DNA of 64,000 nucleotides, taken from contig JBBQPZ010000015.1 in the NCBI GenBank assembly GCA_038216655.1, positions 16,941 through 80,940 on the forward strand, written 5' to 3'. Positions 25,051 through 33,943 of this stretch are shown one piece after another (position 1 is the stretch's first letter; every line of letters begins with the position of its first letter). The translations under genes were made by a program, and so were the position numbers. The notes beneath the pieces are model-generated. The model made no database searches. It saw nothing but the letters and a program-made list of their open reading frames with translations, and had not been told where the DNA came from. This stretch comes from JAFDWR01 sp038216655 (GTDB taxonomy: Bacteria; Armatimonadota; Fimbriimonadia; Fimbriimonadales; Fimbriimonadaceae).

Positions 25051-25413
25051 TCAAACGATAACAGCGGAATCGATGTTCGTAAACACGTTGTCTTTGAGGC
25101 TGGCTTTGTCTACCGCGGTAATCACGGTGCGATTCTTCACGCTCACCACCAGGGCGGCATCGTCAACCATCACGAGCGACTCTTTCGAGCCCTTCGCGGC
25201 GGCACGATTCACCCCGTCCAGGACGCGGCTCCACTGACTGGCATCGAGGTCGATGTTGCGACTTTCGAGGCGAGTCTTGGCGTGACCCGAGACCTTGAGC
25301 TGATCTTGCAGAACCGAAGCGAAGTCCGGACCCTTCGCCGGGGTCGTAGGAGACTTGACCGGCTGAACCTGCTCTTGCAGGAGTTCCTGGATTCTAGTGT
25401 TCTGGATTTTCAT
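25051..25413 (-). CDS. Flagellar operon protein, TIGR02530 family
   Basis: 120 residues. It has the conserved core of the small protein usually found between flgD and flgE: FASVLQDQLKVSGHAKTRLESRNI, here quoted as KVSGHAKTRLESRNI, followed by VLDGVNRAAAKGSKESLVMVDD and SVKNRTVITAVD. Members are of unknown function, possibly hook assembly. Its position between flgD and flgE on the same strand is the standard context and strengthens the call. Confidence 0.9.
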   Translation of the reverse strand: MKIQNTRIQELLQEQVQPVKSPTTPAKGPDFASVLQDQLKVSGHAKTRLESRNIDLDASQWSRVLDGVNRAAAKGSKESLVMVDDAALVVSVKNRTVITAVDKASLKDNVFTNIDSAVIV

Positions 25414-25450
25414 TGAGTTTCCGTATGACCGAGGTCATTCTGACCGCGTT

Positions 25451-26086
25451 TTACTTGGCCGGGGCGATGCTTCGGATATCCCCTACATTCATGTCTACGT
25501 CCGTTCCGTCCGCGAGATGGACGCGAGCGTAGCTCAGGTTGTTTTGCGAGAATATCCGCGAAACCGTGCCCTCGACGAAAGTCGCGGTTGCTTTTCCATT
25601 GACGGTCACGTTGGCGATCCCGGTGACGTCCTTTCCGATCAGGGTCTGAAGCGAAGTCAGATCACCTTGCGGGGTGACGGCCTGAACGGCCGCGACGTCG
25701 ACTTCGACCAGACCGCCGCCGTTGGCGTCCTGGATGCCGAGCGTGTAGTTACCGTTCTTGATGCTGAGCTGGGAGACGACGCCGGTAACGGAGTCGGTGC
25801 CCATGCTGCCATCGCTGTTGGGTCGGAAGGCGGTGACCGTCTTCCCCATCAGGGACTGGGCCTGAGTGACCTGAGCGGACTTCTTCAGATCGTCCATGCC
25901 TTGGACTTGTCCAAGCTGGGCCATCTGAGCAAAGAAATCACGGTCATTCATCGGCTCGAGCGGATTCTGGTTGGCGAGCTGCACGGTGAGCAGGTGCATG
26001 AAGTTTTCCATCGAGAGCGTATCGCTCTTGGCGGCTTGATTCACGACGCTGTTCACCGTGTTTGAAGTGATTGCACTGGTTGACAT
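25451..26086 (-). CDS. flgD: Flagellar hook capping protein FlgD
   Basis: 211 residues. The N-terminal signature ENFMHLLTVQLANQNPLEPM and DRDFFAQMAQLGQVQGM is diagnostic of FlgD; the remainder folds as the Tudor/FnIII-like part (FRPNSDGSMGTDSVTGVVSQL, VTVNGKATATFVEGTVSRIF). FlgD caps the growing hook and is exported by the flagellar type III apparatus. It starts 10 bp after the fliK stop, so it is in one operon with it. Confidence 0.95.
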   Translation of the reverse strand: MSTSAITSNTVNSVVNQAAKSDTLSMENFMHLLTVQLANQNPLEPMNDRDFFAQMAQLGQVQGMDDLKKSAQVTQAQSLMGKTVTAFRPNSDGSMGTDSVTGVVSQLSIKNGNYTLGIQDANGGGLVEVDVAAVQAVTPQGDLTSLQTLIGKDVTGIANVTVNGKATATFVEGTVSRIFSQNNLSYARVHLADGTDVDMNVGDIRSIAPAK

Positions 26087-26095
26087 TTCTGCTTC

Positions 26096-27838
26096 CTAGA
26101 TTGCGTAGTCGACACCGGAGGGTCGACCGAGGGCGTAGAGCGAAGGAGTTGCTTCCACCGCCGCGACTGCAGCCGTGTTCGCGAGCGCGCCGCCGTTTCC
26201 GGTGGAGTTACGCGATGACTGCTGCGACTGATTCTGATGTCCCTCGCGGGCCATCTGCTGCTGCGCACCTTCGAAGGCTTGGCGTGCATTGCTGTGCTGC
26301 GAGTTACCGGAGTTCTGTGCCTGGGCACCCACGGTTACCGCATTAAGCTGATAGCCACGATGCTGGACCGACTCGGCCAGTTGCGATTTACTCTGCTCAA
26401 GCGCCTCGCGAACGTTGGAGTTGCTAGCGAAGATCTGGGCATCCACCATCTTCCCCGCGGTCTTGACGACCATGGAGACCGAACCCAGCTCGGAGGGTTG
26501 GAGGTGGATAACGATCCCGTCCTTGGGCTTTGCCGCGGCCATGAACTCGATTCGATCCGTCAGTTGACGAATGACAGCTTGAGTCTGGGACTTTGGCAAT
26601 CCGACCGGACCCGCGACCGTCGTGCTGGAGGCAACCGGCTTCGAAGTGTCGAAGTTCACCGAGATCGACTCTTCGCTGGGCTTCGGCGTCGAAATCTCGG
26701 TCTTGTCGGAGTCCGGCTTGCCGTTCCCCATCGGGGCTTCGTCGGCGGTATCCGACGCAGCGGGCGCGGTGGCTGCGGCTGCTCCATCCGTCTTCGCCGT
26801 CGCCGAGATCGACTTCGACGTAGTTGCGGCGGCTTCGGTCGCCTTGACCTTCGCCTTGGTTGGCGTCGTGATCACGGTCGGGTTCTTCACGACTCCGATC
26901 GCCTCCGCCGCCTGCTCCTGAGCGATCGGGGTGGCGACTTGGTCGACGGGTTCTGCCGGCTTCGGCGTCGGATCACGCATCACCCCGTCGAGCGTTGCCT
27001 TAACGGCGTCCGCCGAGGTGGCAACGGAAGCGACGGCATCGACTGGCGAGTTGGGAAGGGGATCCGAATGAAAGTGCTGCGGATAGCGGACGTCCTGTAC
27101 CGGCTTCGGCGGTCCGGACTCCGTCTTCGTCGCCGTGTCCGTAACCGGACGCTGACCGTTGGGAGGGACTTCGGCAGGCAAGGGTATTCGCCCGCCGCCC
27201 TTAGTCGGCTTCGACCCGGTCTGACTCGAATCGTAATCGACAGGTTTCGATCCGTTGTGATTAATCGGCCGCATGGTGGGCGGTGTTTCGTGATCAATCG
27301 GCCGCATGATCGGCTCGTCCTGATTGGCCGTCGGTTTCGCGACCGCTACCTCGGGGAGCTTGGTAGGATCGACCGCTGGCGTGGCCTGGCTCGGCTTCCC
27401 GTAAGGATCCGCGAAGCTTCGCTCGGGGAGTTCCAATTGATTCGGAAGCTGTTTAAGCGCGGCATTCGCGTCTTTCGTCGCATCCACCGTTTGAGGAGGG
27501 AGCGGAACGGGAGGAGCCAGGGGCGGCGTCGCAAAGGCGGATGCCGAGTTAGCGGCAACCAGCGCTTGAAGAGTAGCGGCACCCGCATCCGGGGTGGGCT
27601 TCTCGCTGTCCGACACTTTACGCGTCGGTACAGTAGGAGTCGTTTCGGTTTCCTTTTTCGGTCCGAGGTCCAGTTTCTGCGCGGGAGCATTCGGCTCCTT
27701 CGTCGCAACCTCTTCGGCCGACTTGTTGGTTAAACCAGGTGGTTCCACACCAGGTGGAGCCCCGCTTGGGTTCTTCACCGGTGCCCCACGGTCGGGTGCG
27801 TACACCGCCGTAGAGAAGATTGATTTTGTAGCGTCCAT
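26096..27838 (-). CDS. fliK: Flagellar hook-length control protein FliK
   Basis: 580 residues. Residues 1 to about 420 are low-complexity, rich in Pro, Ala, Thr and Lys, as expected for the ruler part of FliK. The C-terminal Flg_hook domain (about 425-520) is clear: IEFMAAAKPKDGIVIHLQPS, ELGSVSMVVKTAGKMVDAQI, SNSNVREALEQSKSQLAESV and GYQLNAVTVG. It measures hook length and switches export specificity via FlhB. First gene of the hook operon; a sigma-28-like promoter lies 32-59 nt upstream of the start. The large opposite-strand frame (26237-27733) is a compositional shadow. Confidence 0.92.
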   Translation of the reverse strand: MDATKSIFSTAVYAPDRGAPVKNPSGAPPGVEPPGLTNKSAEEVATKEPNAPAQKLDLGPKKETETTPTVPTRKVSDSEKPTPDAGAATLQALVAANSASAFATPPLAPPVPLPPQTVDATKDANAALKQLPNQLELPERSFADPYGKPSQATPAVDPTKLPEVAVAKPTANQDEPIMRPIDHETPPTMRPINHNGSKPVDYDSSQTGSKPTKGGGRIPLPAEVPPNGQRPVTDTATKTESGPPKPVQDVRYPQHFHSDPLPNSPVDAVASVATSADAVKATLDGVMRDPTPKPAEPVDQVATPIAQEQAAEAIGVVKNPTVITTPTKAKVKATEAAATTSKSISATAKTDGAAAATAPAASDTADEAPMGNGKPDSDKTEISTPKPSEESISVNFDTSKPVASSTTVAGPVGLPKSQTQAVIRQLTDRIEFMAAAKPKDGIVIHLQPSELGSVSMVVKTAGKMVDAQIFASNSNVREALEQSKSQLAESVQHRGYQLNAVTVGAQAQNSGNSQHSNARQAFEGAQQQMAREGHQNQSQQSSRNSTGNGGALANTAAVAAVEATPSLYALGRPSGVDYAI

Positions 27839-27869
27839 AGTTAAGCCTTTCGAGACTCAGACAATCCGA

Positions 27870-27897
27870 TCATCGGCAAACATCCCGGCAATCTTTA
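27870..27897 (-). promoter_or_regulatory. Sigma-28 (FliA/SigD)-like promoter of the hook operon
   Basis: On the minus strand TAAA (27897-27894), 16 nt, then GCCGATGA (27877-27870). The known sigma-28 consensus is TAAA-N14-16-GCCGATAW, so only one base of the -10 deviates. It sits just before fliK. Confidence 0.65.
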
Positions 27898-27963
27898 CGG
27901 GCCACTCCTCGAACTCGACCCAAACCCGCGTTTTCCCTTCCAGCTACTGCCATACTAAAGAAG

Positions 27964-28683
27964 ATGCCGCTCGCATTGCCTTTGTCGCGTGCCAAAGCCG
28001 TCCTCTTTGATGTGGACGGGACGCTCGTTGACACTATGGCGGTCATCATTCTCGGACTTCGCGATGCATTTGAGCAGTTTGCCGGGGTGTCTCCTTCCGA
28101 TGAAGAGATCCTCGCCCTCATTGGCTTACCGCTCCGCAAGCAGTTGCGCCTTTACGGAATGGAGAATTCCACCGATGCGGAGCTAAATCACCGCATCGAC
28201 TTTACGATTGGGCGATTCGAGCACCACAAGGCGCTTGAGACGACCTTTCCTGCCGCAATCGAAACGCTTCGCGCCGTCCACCGGTCCGGTCGCAAGACCG
28301 CGCTCGTCACGAGCAAATCCGGAACCGAACTTCAGCTTTTTCTCGAACGATTTGAAGCCAAGGACGCCGTGCACGCCACGGTCTGTGCCTCGGACGTCGT
28401 CCACCCCAAGCCCGATCCAGAAAGCGCATTCCTCGCCTGCAAACGCCTCGGCGTCGCCCCCGAAGAAGCGCTCTTTATCGGCGATTCGATTTATGACCTT
28501 CGCTGCGCCCGAGGTGCGGGATGCACCCCAATCGGCGTGGCCTATGGCTCGACCCCCCTCCCGATCCTCGCTAACGAATCTCCGGCCGAACTTTTCGAAA
28601 CGCCGGAAGGACTGTTGGCCTGGGCGGAGCAAGGACTGCTGCAACCGACATGCCCCGAAAGAAGCTTTTCCAGACAAACGTAG
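27964..28683 (+). CDS. HAD-family phosphatase (phosphoglycolate phosphatase-like)
   Basis: 239 residues. HAD motif I FDVDGTLVDT (15-24; Asp16, Asp18), motif II region ALVTSKSGTEL, motif III KPDPES and motif IV GDSIYDLRCARGAG. A helical cap lies after motif I (subclass I), as in Gph/PpaX. It probably hydrolyses a small phosphorylated metabolite such as 2-phosphoglycolate or pyrophosphate; the substrate cannot be told from sequence. The 3' end overlaps the start of the 1101-residue protein by 34 nt. CATACT lies 7 nt upstream of the ATG, so a leaderless transcript is possible. Confidence 0.9.
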   Translation: MPLALPLSRAKAVLFDVDGTLVDTMAVIILGLRDAFEQFAGVSPSDEEILALIGLPLRKQLRLYGMENSTDAELNHRIDFTIGRFEHHKALETTFPAAIETLRAVHRSGRKTALVTSKSGTELQLFLERFEAKDAVHATVCASDVVHPKPDPESAFLACKRLGVAPEEALFIGDSIYDLRCARGAGCTPIGVAYGSTPLPILANESPAELFETPEGLLAWAEQGLLQPTCPERSFSRQT

Positions 28684-31600
28684 ATCTCGCAACCCCGACG
28701 ATCGACAACCCGCCTACGCCTGAAGCCAAGCCTAAGACGAATAAAGTGACCAAGAAGACCGAAGTGGTCGTCGAAGTCGCCCCCGTTGTCAAGCCCACGC
28801 CTTCCCCCGCCGCGAAGCCGGCCCCGCGACGCAAGCCCGCTGCCAAAGCTGCGCCCGAACCCGTGCCTGCTCCTGTTGTGGCTGAGAAGCCTGTGGCGAG
28901 GTCCGCTCGCAAGTTGGCGCCCAAGGTGGCTGCTGCTGCCGAGGCTGTTGTTCACGACGACGTTCCGACCCCCACTTTCCGTAGCCGCAAGCCCAAGACT
29001 GAGGTCGAAGTGGCCGCTCCGGTTGCCGAGATCAAGAAGCCCGCTCGCGGTCGCGGCAGAGTTTCCAAGGCCGAGCCGAATCCGTTCGTCGGCGTTGACG
29101 CTGACCTTCCCATGCCGTCCTTCCGTCCGTCCACGGGCGCGGTGGGCGAAGAGGGCGAAGGAAGCGGCGAACCGAACTTGGCTCCGCGCAAGTCCCGTCG
29201 GCGACGACGCGGAGAACCCGAGGTGGAGATCACCGCGACCGGACCCGTTCGCAAGGAACTGACCGCCGAAGAGCGGATCATCGATGGCGAAGCGCCGGAA
29301 GAGAGCCTCAAGCCCGTCTTCCGCAAGCGAGCCGCGGATACGAGCGAAACCGTTCGCCCGGCAGTCGCTAAGCCGGCTGCCGAAGAGCGTGCCCCGCGAG
29401 GTCGCGCACGGACCGCTCCTGTTGTGGCTCCGGTTCCCGAGCGCCGCCTGCCGCCACCTCCGAAGCCGCTTATTCCCGTTCCAGATGACGCGCCTCAGGT
29501 CGTGCTGCGCGACGGTGTGCCCACACTCGTCCGCAAGGGCCGGGTCTATCCGCCGATTTGGTTCTTTGGTTCCTCCCCCGACGAGCGCCGCACGCGCACG
29601 GTGATGGAGGAGCTCGGCATGGCCGCCGAGGCGGGGATCCACCTGCACTCGCACCTGATCGAGTTCGAAGTCGACAAAGCAACGGTCGCCGAAACCGCAC
29701 GCCTCGCCGCGTTCCTGCTCGCCCAAACCCTCAAGGTCGATCCAGAGGCTCAGGTGCTCTTCCGGATCGTCTTCCTTGCCCCGAGAGGCTGGCAGAACAC
29801 GTATCCGAGCGCCGCTTACACGGATCGCGAAGGTCACCTTGCCGAGCCGAGCGTTTGCGACGACGCCTTCTGGGGGGTCGCGAAAGATTGTCTTAACGAG
29901 TTCGTTCGTTCCCTCCGCATGCTCGACCAGCGCGAGAGCATTCTCGGCGTTCACCTCGAGCGCGGCGAATGGTTCTTTTCCTCGCAATCGGGCTACGACG
30001 AGTCCGAAGCGGCCAAGAAGCAGTTCCGCGAGTGGGCGCGTTCCCGCTACACCGACGACGAGGTCGCGCTCCGCGCGAACTGGTTCGACGGCACCGTGCG
30101 CTTCGACACCATCTCCATCCCACGTCGCCAGGACGACAGCCTGCAGGGCGAGCGGTTCGTCCGCTCCAGCCGCAAGCAGCGCCGCTACGTCGACTACCAT
30201 CTCTTCCTTTCCGACGCGACGGTTAACCGGATCGCTGACCTCGCCTACTCGGTGAAGGAATCGTCCGAGGGCTACTTCGTGGTGGGCTGTTCTTACGGCT
30301 ACACCTTTGAGTGGTCGCACCCGGCGAGTGGCCACCTCTCGCTCGGCAAGCTGCTGCGGACGCCCGAGATCGACATGATCGCCGGACCGCCCAGCTACAA
30401 GAACCGCGAACCCGGCTCGACGGCACCCTTTCCGGGGCCGGTCGATTCGTTCGCTTTGAACGGCAAGCTGTTTGTCTCCGAGGAGGACTTCAAGACCTCC
30501 CTCAGCATCGGTGCCGAGCCGGACGACTTCAACCCGATGATCAAGACGCCTCAGGCGCTTGACTCCGTCCACTGGCGCGGCGCCGGCGCGGCGTTGGCCC
30601 ACGGCACCGGTGTGTCGTGGATGGACCTCTGGGGCAATGGCTGGCTCAAGACGCATTCGGTCTGGGATCGGGCCCAGAAGATCCAGCGCTCGATGATCAT
30701 GCACATGGCCGCTCCTTTGCAGGATCCGGAAGTGATCGTCTTCATTGACGAGCGCGCACTTGGCTACCTAGTGGACGAGAAGGCCTTCGAGCTCTTGGTT
30801 CAGAACGCACGGGAGTCTGTGCTTCGGGCCGGTGTGAACGCAGGCTTCTACTTGCTGAGCGACCTCGCCCACCGCGAGCGCTTCCCCGAAGCCAAGGTCT
30901 ACATGTTCCTCAATGCGTGGGACATCCGGCCTGAACTTCGCGCGGCGATCAAGACACGTCTCCAGCGGGACAACAAGGTGCTGTTCTGGCTGTATTCGGC
31001 GGGACTGTTCGACGCTGGCCGCGAGTCGCTGGAGCGCGCACGTGAAGTCACGGGCATCGCCCTCAAGCCGCAGCCGTTCCACTCACGCACGGGCACGACG
31101 ATTCTGAATCGACGCCACCCGCTCTCAGAGGCTTTCCCGAGCAGCACGATTGCGGGAACGCAGCAACTTGAGCCGAGCTACTTTGCGATCCCCGAGGATG
31201 CGACCGTCCTTGGCGAGTACTCGCAGACGGGCCTGCCCAGCTTCGTAGTGAAGGACTTCAAGCCGGACGCCGATGGTGGCCAGGCTTGGACCAGCGTGTT
31301 CCTCGGTGAGCCCGTCATCAACCCGGCGCTGGTACGAGCCCTCGCCCAGATGGCCGGTGCGCACGTTTACAACTTCAACGAGGACGTGGTCCATGTCCGC
31401 CCGCCATTCCTCACCGTGCACTGCGCCGGGGCCGGAGCCCGGACGGTCACGCTACCGAACAAGTGGCATGCGTTCAATCTGCTCTCGGGTCAATGGATGA
31501 CCATGGAGTCGACGAACATGCGGTTCACCGCGACCGATGGTTCGACGCACGTCTTCCTGGTCGGTTCGCGAGAAGAGATCGAAACGCTCCTTCTGACCAA

Positions 31601-31955
31601 TCCCGACGATCTGCTGCACATGGCCGAGTTGCCGCCACGGTCGGACAATATCATCCGTCAGGACAGCATCGCGTTCGACGTGCCGATCATGAAGCTCGAC
31701 GAGTGGATTGAGGGTGGCGAACCGGACGAGGTCGCCGACGAATGGTTCCTTCGACCGACCGCCTTGGCGGATATCCCCGAGTCGACCGAGGAAGCGGACG
31801 CCGACAAGATTGGCCGACGCCGACGCCGTCGCCGCGGACGCGGTCCGGGCGATCGCGGAGGTTCGGACGATATCTCGACGTCTCGCTCCGAAGGTGGTTC
31901 GCGAGACTATGGATCGGAAGTCAGCCTGAACGTGATGTTTAGGAAGCGGGATTAG
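28650..31955 (+). CDS. Glycosidase-like (GH42-like barrel) protein with basic disordered tails
   Basis: 1101 residues, no signal peptide. Residues 1-300 are low-complexity, Pro/Ala/Lys/Arg-rich with RGRGR and KSRRRRRGEP patches. From about 301 a folded region begins PPIWFFGSSPDERRTR and continues as a TIM-barrel-like glycoside hydrolase: IVFLAPRGWQNTYPS, GVHLERGEWFF (Glu437 and Glu440 are candidate acid/base), GPPSYKNREPGSTAPFPGP, KLFVSEEDFKTSL and VLFWLYSAGLFDAGRESLE, the last being typical of the beta-galactosidase-like clan. The C-terminus ends with RRRRRRGRGPGDRGG, as seen in RNA-binding proteins such as RNase E. The domain call is moderate; the combination is unusual. It overlaps the HAD gene and is 1 bp from era. 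Confidence 0.65.
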   Translation: MPRKKLFQTNVDLATPTIDNPPTPEAKPKTNKVTKKTEVVVEVAPVVKPTPSPAAKPAPRRKPAAKAAPEPVPAPVVAEKPVARSARKLAPKVAAAAEAVVHDDVPTPTFRSRKPKTEVEVAAPVAEIKKPARGRGRVSKAEPNPFVGVDADLPMPSFRPSTGAVGEEGEGSGEPNLAPRKSRRRRRGEPEVEITATGPVRKELTAEERIIDGEAPEESLKPVFRKRAADTSETVRPAVAKPAAEERAPRGRARTAPVVAPVPERRLPPPPKPLIPVPDDAPQVVLRDGVPTLVRKGRVYPPIWFFGSSPDERRTRTVMEELGMAAEAGIHLHSHLIEFEVDKATVAETARLAAFLLAQTLKVDPEAQVLFRIVFLAPRGWQNTYPSAAYTDREGHLAEPSVCDDAFWGVAKDCLNEFVRSLRMLDQRESILGVHLERGEWFFSSQSGYDESEAAKKQFREWARSRYTDDEVALRANWFDGTVRFDTISIPRRQDDSLQGERFVRSSRKQRRYVDYHLFLSDATVNRIADLAYSVKESSEGYFVVGCSYGYTFEWSHPASGHLSLGKLLRTPEIDMIAGPPSYKNREPGSTAPFPGPVDSFALNGKLFVSEEDFKTSLSIGAEPDDFNPMIKTPQALDSVHWRGAGAALAHGTGVSWMDLWGNGWLKTHSVWDRAQKIQRSMIMHMAAPLQDPEVIVFIDERALGYLVDEKAFELLVQNARESVLRAGVNAGFYLLSDLAHRERFPEAKVYMFLNAWDIRPELRAAIKTRLQRDNKVLFWLYSAGLFDAGRESLERAREVTGIALKPQPFHSRTGTTILNRRHPLSEAFPSSTIAGTQQLEPSYFAIPEDATVLGEYSQTGLPSFVVKDFKPDADGGQAWTSVFLGEPVINPALVRALAQMAGAHVYNFNEDVVHVRPPFLTVHCAGAGARTVTLPNKWHAFNLLSGQWMTMESTNMRFTATDGSTHVFLVGSREEIETLLLTNPDDLLHMAELPPRSDNIIRQDSIAFDVPIMKLDEWIEGGEPDEVADEWFLRPTALADIPESTEEADADKIGRRRRRRRGRGPGDRGGSDDISTSRSEGGSRDYGSEVSLNVMFRKRD

Positions 31956-31956
31956 C

Positions 31957-32862
31957 ATGTCTGAGTTTCGTGCCGGCTTCGTCGCGATGATCGGAAAGCC
32001 CAACGTGGGCAAGAGCACGCTGCTCAACCGGATGGTTGGGCAGAAGGTCTCGATCGTCAGTTCGAAGCCGCAAACCACGCGGCGCCGCGTGCTCGGAATC
32101 GCCCAGGGCGACAACTTCCAGATCGCGTTCATCGACACGCCAGGCATCCACGAGCCGCACACGCGCTTGGGTCGGGCGATGGTCGATCAGGCACGGGCTT
32201 CATTATCGGAAGCTGATTTGGTCCTGTATGTGGCCGACGGTGCCCACGGGCCGGTGGAGATGGACGTGCAGATTTCCAAACTCGTCGCCCCCAAGGGTGA
32301 GGACCCAGGGCGACCAGTTCTCTTGTGCATGAACAAGATGGATCAGCTCAAGGCGGAGGACGTGGTCCCGAACGTGGAGGCTTACACCAAGCTCTTCAAG
32401 ACCGAAGACTACATGCTCACCACTGCGACCGATGGTCGAAATGTGGACGTCCTGATGCAGATGATTGTGGAGCGACTTCCCGAGCGCGCGCCGATCTTCC
32501 CGCTGGATGAATTCACCGACCAATCTTCGCGCTTTATGAGCGGTGAACTAGTGCGGGAGAAGATTCTCATCGCGACCCGTCAGGAAGTTCCCCACGCGAC
32601 GGCCGTCATGGTTGATTCCTGGGACGAGACCAACCCGGAGCTCACCGTGATTGGCGCGAGCATCATCGTTGAGAAGTCCAGCCAGCGCGCGATCTTGATC
32701 GGCAAGGGCGGTCAGTTCATCAAGGCGATTGGGACCAAGGCACGCGAGGAGATCGAAGAGCTCCTCGGTCACCGGATCTTCCTCGAGCTTCATGTGCGCG
32801 TCCAGGAGGACTGGCGCATGAACCCGCGTGTGCTTCATGAATTGGAGTACGACGCGCCGTGA
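31957..32862 (+). CDS. era: GTPase Era
   Basis: 301 residues. G1 GKPNVGKST (13-21), switch KPQTTRRRVLGI, G3 DTPGIHEP, G4 NKMD and the C-terminal KH domain with GASIIVEKSSQRAILIGKGG, quoted here as EKSSQRAILIGKGG, and FLELHVRVQEDWR. Era binds 16S rRNA and acts in 30S assembly. It starts 1 bp after the preceding stop and overlaps the next gene, so the three genes are probably co-expressed. Confidence 0.97.
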   Translation: MSEFRAGFVAMIGKPNVGKSTLLNRMVGQKVSIVSSKPQTTRRRVLGIAQGDNFQIAFIDTPGIHEPHTRLGRAMVDQARASLSEADLVLYVADGAHGPVEMDVQISKLVAPKGEDPGRPVLLCMNKMDQLKAEDVVPNVEAYTKLFKTEDYMLTTATDGRNVDVLMQMIVERLPERAPIFPLDEFTDQSSRFMSGELVREKILIATRQEVPHATAVMVDSWDETNPELTVIGASIIVEKSSQRAILIGKGGQFIKAIGTKAREEIEELLGHRIFLELHVRVQEDWRMNPRVLHELEYDAP

Positions 32863-33770
32863 GTTCGCCGTTCTCGGTGCCGCTCGCGTCTGACCCCGCG
32901 GTTGCCCTGCCTCCTCTCACGATCAACCTCCCGCAGAAAGCGGGCCCGCTCTACACCGTCCAGTTCGTCGTCGAACTGGTCGGAACTCGAAGTCTCCCCG
33001 CGAATGCCGCGGCGGGGATCCTCTCACCCGACTGGCAGGCCGCATTGGGTCAACCCGAAACCTGGGTCATGACGCCCGCCGACAACGAGTGGCGACCCCT
33101 TGCGGCACGGGTCGATGGCTCCTACGATTCCCTTGCCCTCACGTGGGACTTCATTTCAGATCGAGGGCAACTTAACGGAACCTCGGCGGCGCACCTCTTC
33201 TCCATCGCCGAGAAGTTCGGCCAGGCGGTCGAGCGCCGTGCCATGCCGATCCCTCCTCCGGCGGATGTGACCGCAAGGGTTGCGGCGCTGGCGGAAGCTG
33301 CGGACGCGCTGGATATCGGGTTTTCGCTCGCCGTCACTACCACCGGTGGCTGGATTTCGGAACATGACATCTGGGTGCACTGCGCCCGGCTAGGCTTGGA
33401 TCTTGGACCGGACGGTGCATTCGGCTGGAGAGCCTCGAACTGGCCGGAGGCGGTTGTCTCAGTTACGCCGCTTGGCGATGCTCAGGGGTTCTCCTTGGGA
33501 GCCGTTCAACGGGGCGACTCGCACCCAGGGTTGGGGGTCGGCTTCAGCGTCTCGCGCTCACCGGCTCCGACGGTCGCGTTGGATGCGGCGTTCCACGTTG
33601 CTTCCACTCTGGCCACGGCATTCGGCGCCTTGGTCTTGGATGAGGACGGCGAGTTGCTCTCACCCCAGTCTCAGGCGACGTATCGGCGAAATATCGCCGA
33701 GGCGGAGCGGGCACTTACTCAGGCCGGGCTAGCCCCGGGTTCGGCTGAGTCGCTACGGCTGTTTGGGTGA
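32859..33770 (+). CDS. ZipA C-terminal-domain-like protein
   Basis: 303 residues from a GTG that overlaps the era stop by 4 nt. No membrane segment. Residues about 155-300 read like the FtsZ-binding domain of ZipA: ISEHDIWVHCARLGLDLGP, then VSVTPLGDAQGFSLGAV, GVGFSVSRSPAPTVALDAAF, ATAFGALVLDEDGELLSP and YRRNIAEAERAL. The strand-helix order and the LD(D/E)xxxxL(S/T)P turn agree with ZipA_C. The N-terminal 120 residues (PLTINLPQKAGPLYTVQFVVEL) may be a duplicate or unrelated. If correct it is a ZipA-fold protein outside the gammaproteobacteria where ZipA is known; this is inference from motif order. Confidence 0.55.
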   Translation: MSSPFSVPLASDPAVALPPLTINLPQKAGPLYTVQFVVELVGTRSLPANAAAGILSPDWQAALGQPETWVMTPADNEWRPLAARVDGSYDSLALTWDFISDRGQLNGTSAAHLFSIAEKFGQAVERRAMPIPPPADVTARVAALAEAADALDIGFSLAVTTTGGWISEHDIWVHCARLGLDLGPDGAFGWRASNWPEAVVSVTPLGDAQGFSLGAVQRGDSHPGLGVGFSVSRSPAPTVALDAAFHVASTLATAFGALVLDEDGELLSPQSQATYRRNIAEAERALTQAGLAPGSAESLRLFG

Positions 33771-33783
33771 CGAGGTAGTGGCT

Positions 33784-33903
33784 TTGTCATCCCGAAGGAT
33801 GTTTGTGCCGAGGGACCTGCCTGTAATCGCCGAGTGTTGGTACGAACGGTCGCCGTCCCCTGTCAGATTCCTCAAAGTCGCTAGGGCTCCCTCGGAATGA
33901 CAA
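33784..33903 (-). repeat. 120-bp palindromic repeat (family B, copy 1)
   Basis: Runs from TTGTCAT to ATGACAA, exactly 120 bp, in inverted orientation to the copies at 36008 and 54332. It shares CCGAAGGAT, GTGCCGAGGGACCT and CGCTAGGGCTC with them. Confidence 0.85.
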
Positions 33904-33913
33904 GTAAGCTGAT

Positions 33914-33943
33914 CTACCACTACCACTACCACTAGCACTAGCA
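33914..33943 (+). repeat. (CTACCA)3(CTAGCA)2 hexamer tract abutting a stop codon
   Basis: On the minus strand it follows the TAG of the next gene directly and reads TAG TGC TAG TGC TAG TGG TAG, so several in-frame stops follow the first. Confidence 0.85.

Noticed and set aside
26237..27733. 498-residue plus-strand frame, Arg-rich
   Set aside because: Antisense to fliK; composition artefact.
28542..30704. 720-residue minus-strand open frame
   Set aside because: Lies opposite the 1101-residue gene; composition is the mirror of a high-GC codon pattern, with no recognisable motif or ribosome site.
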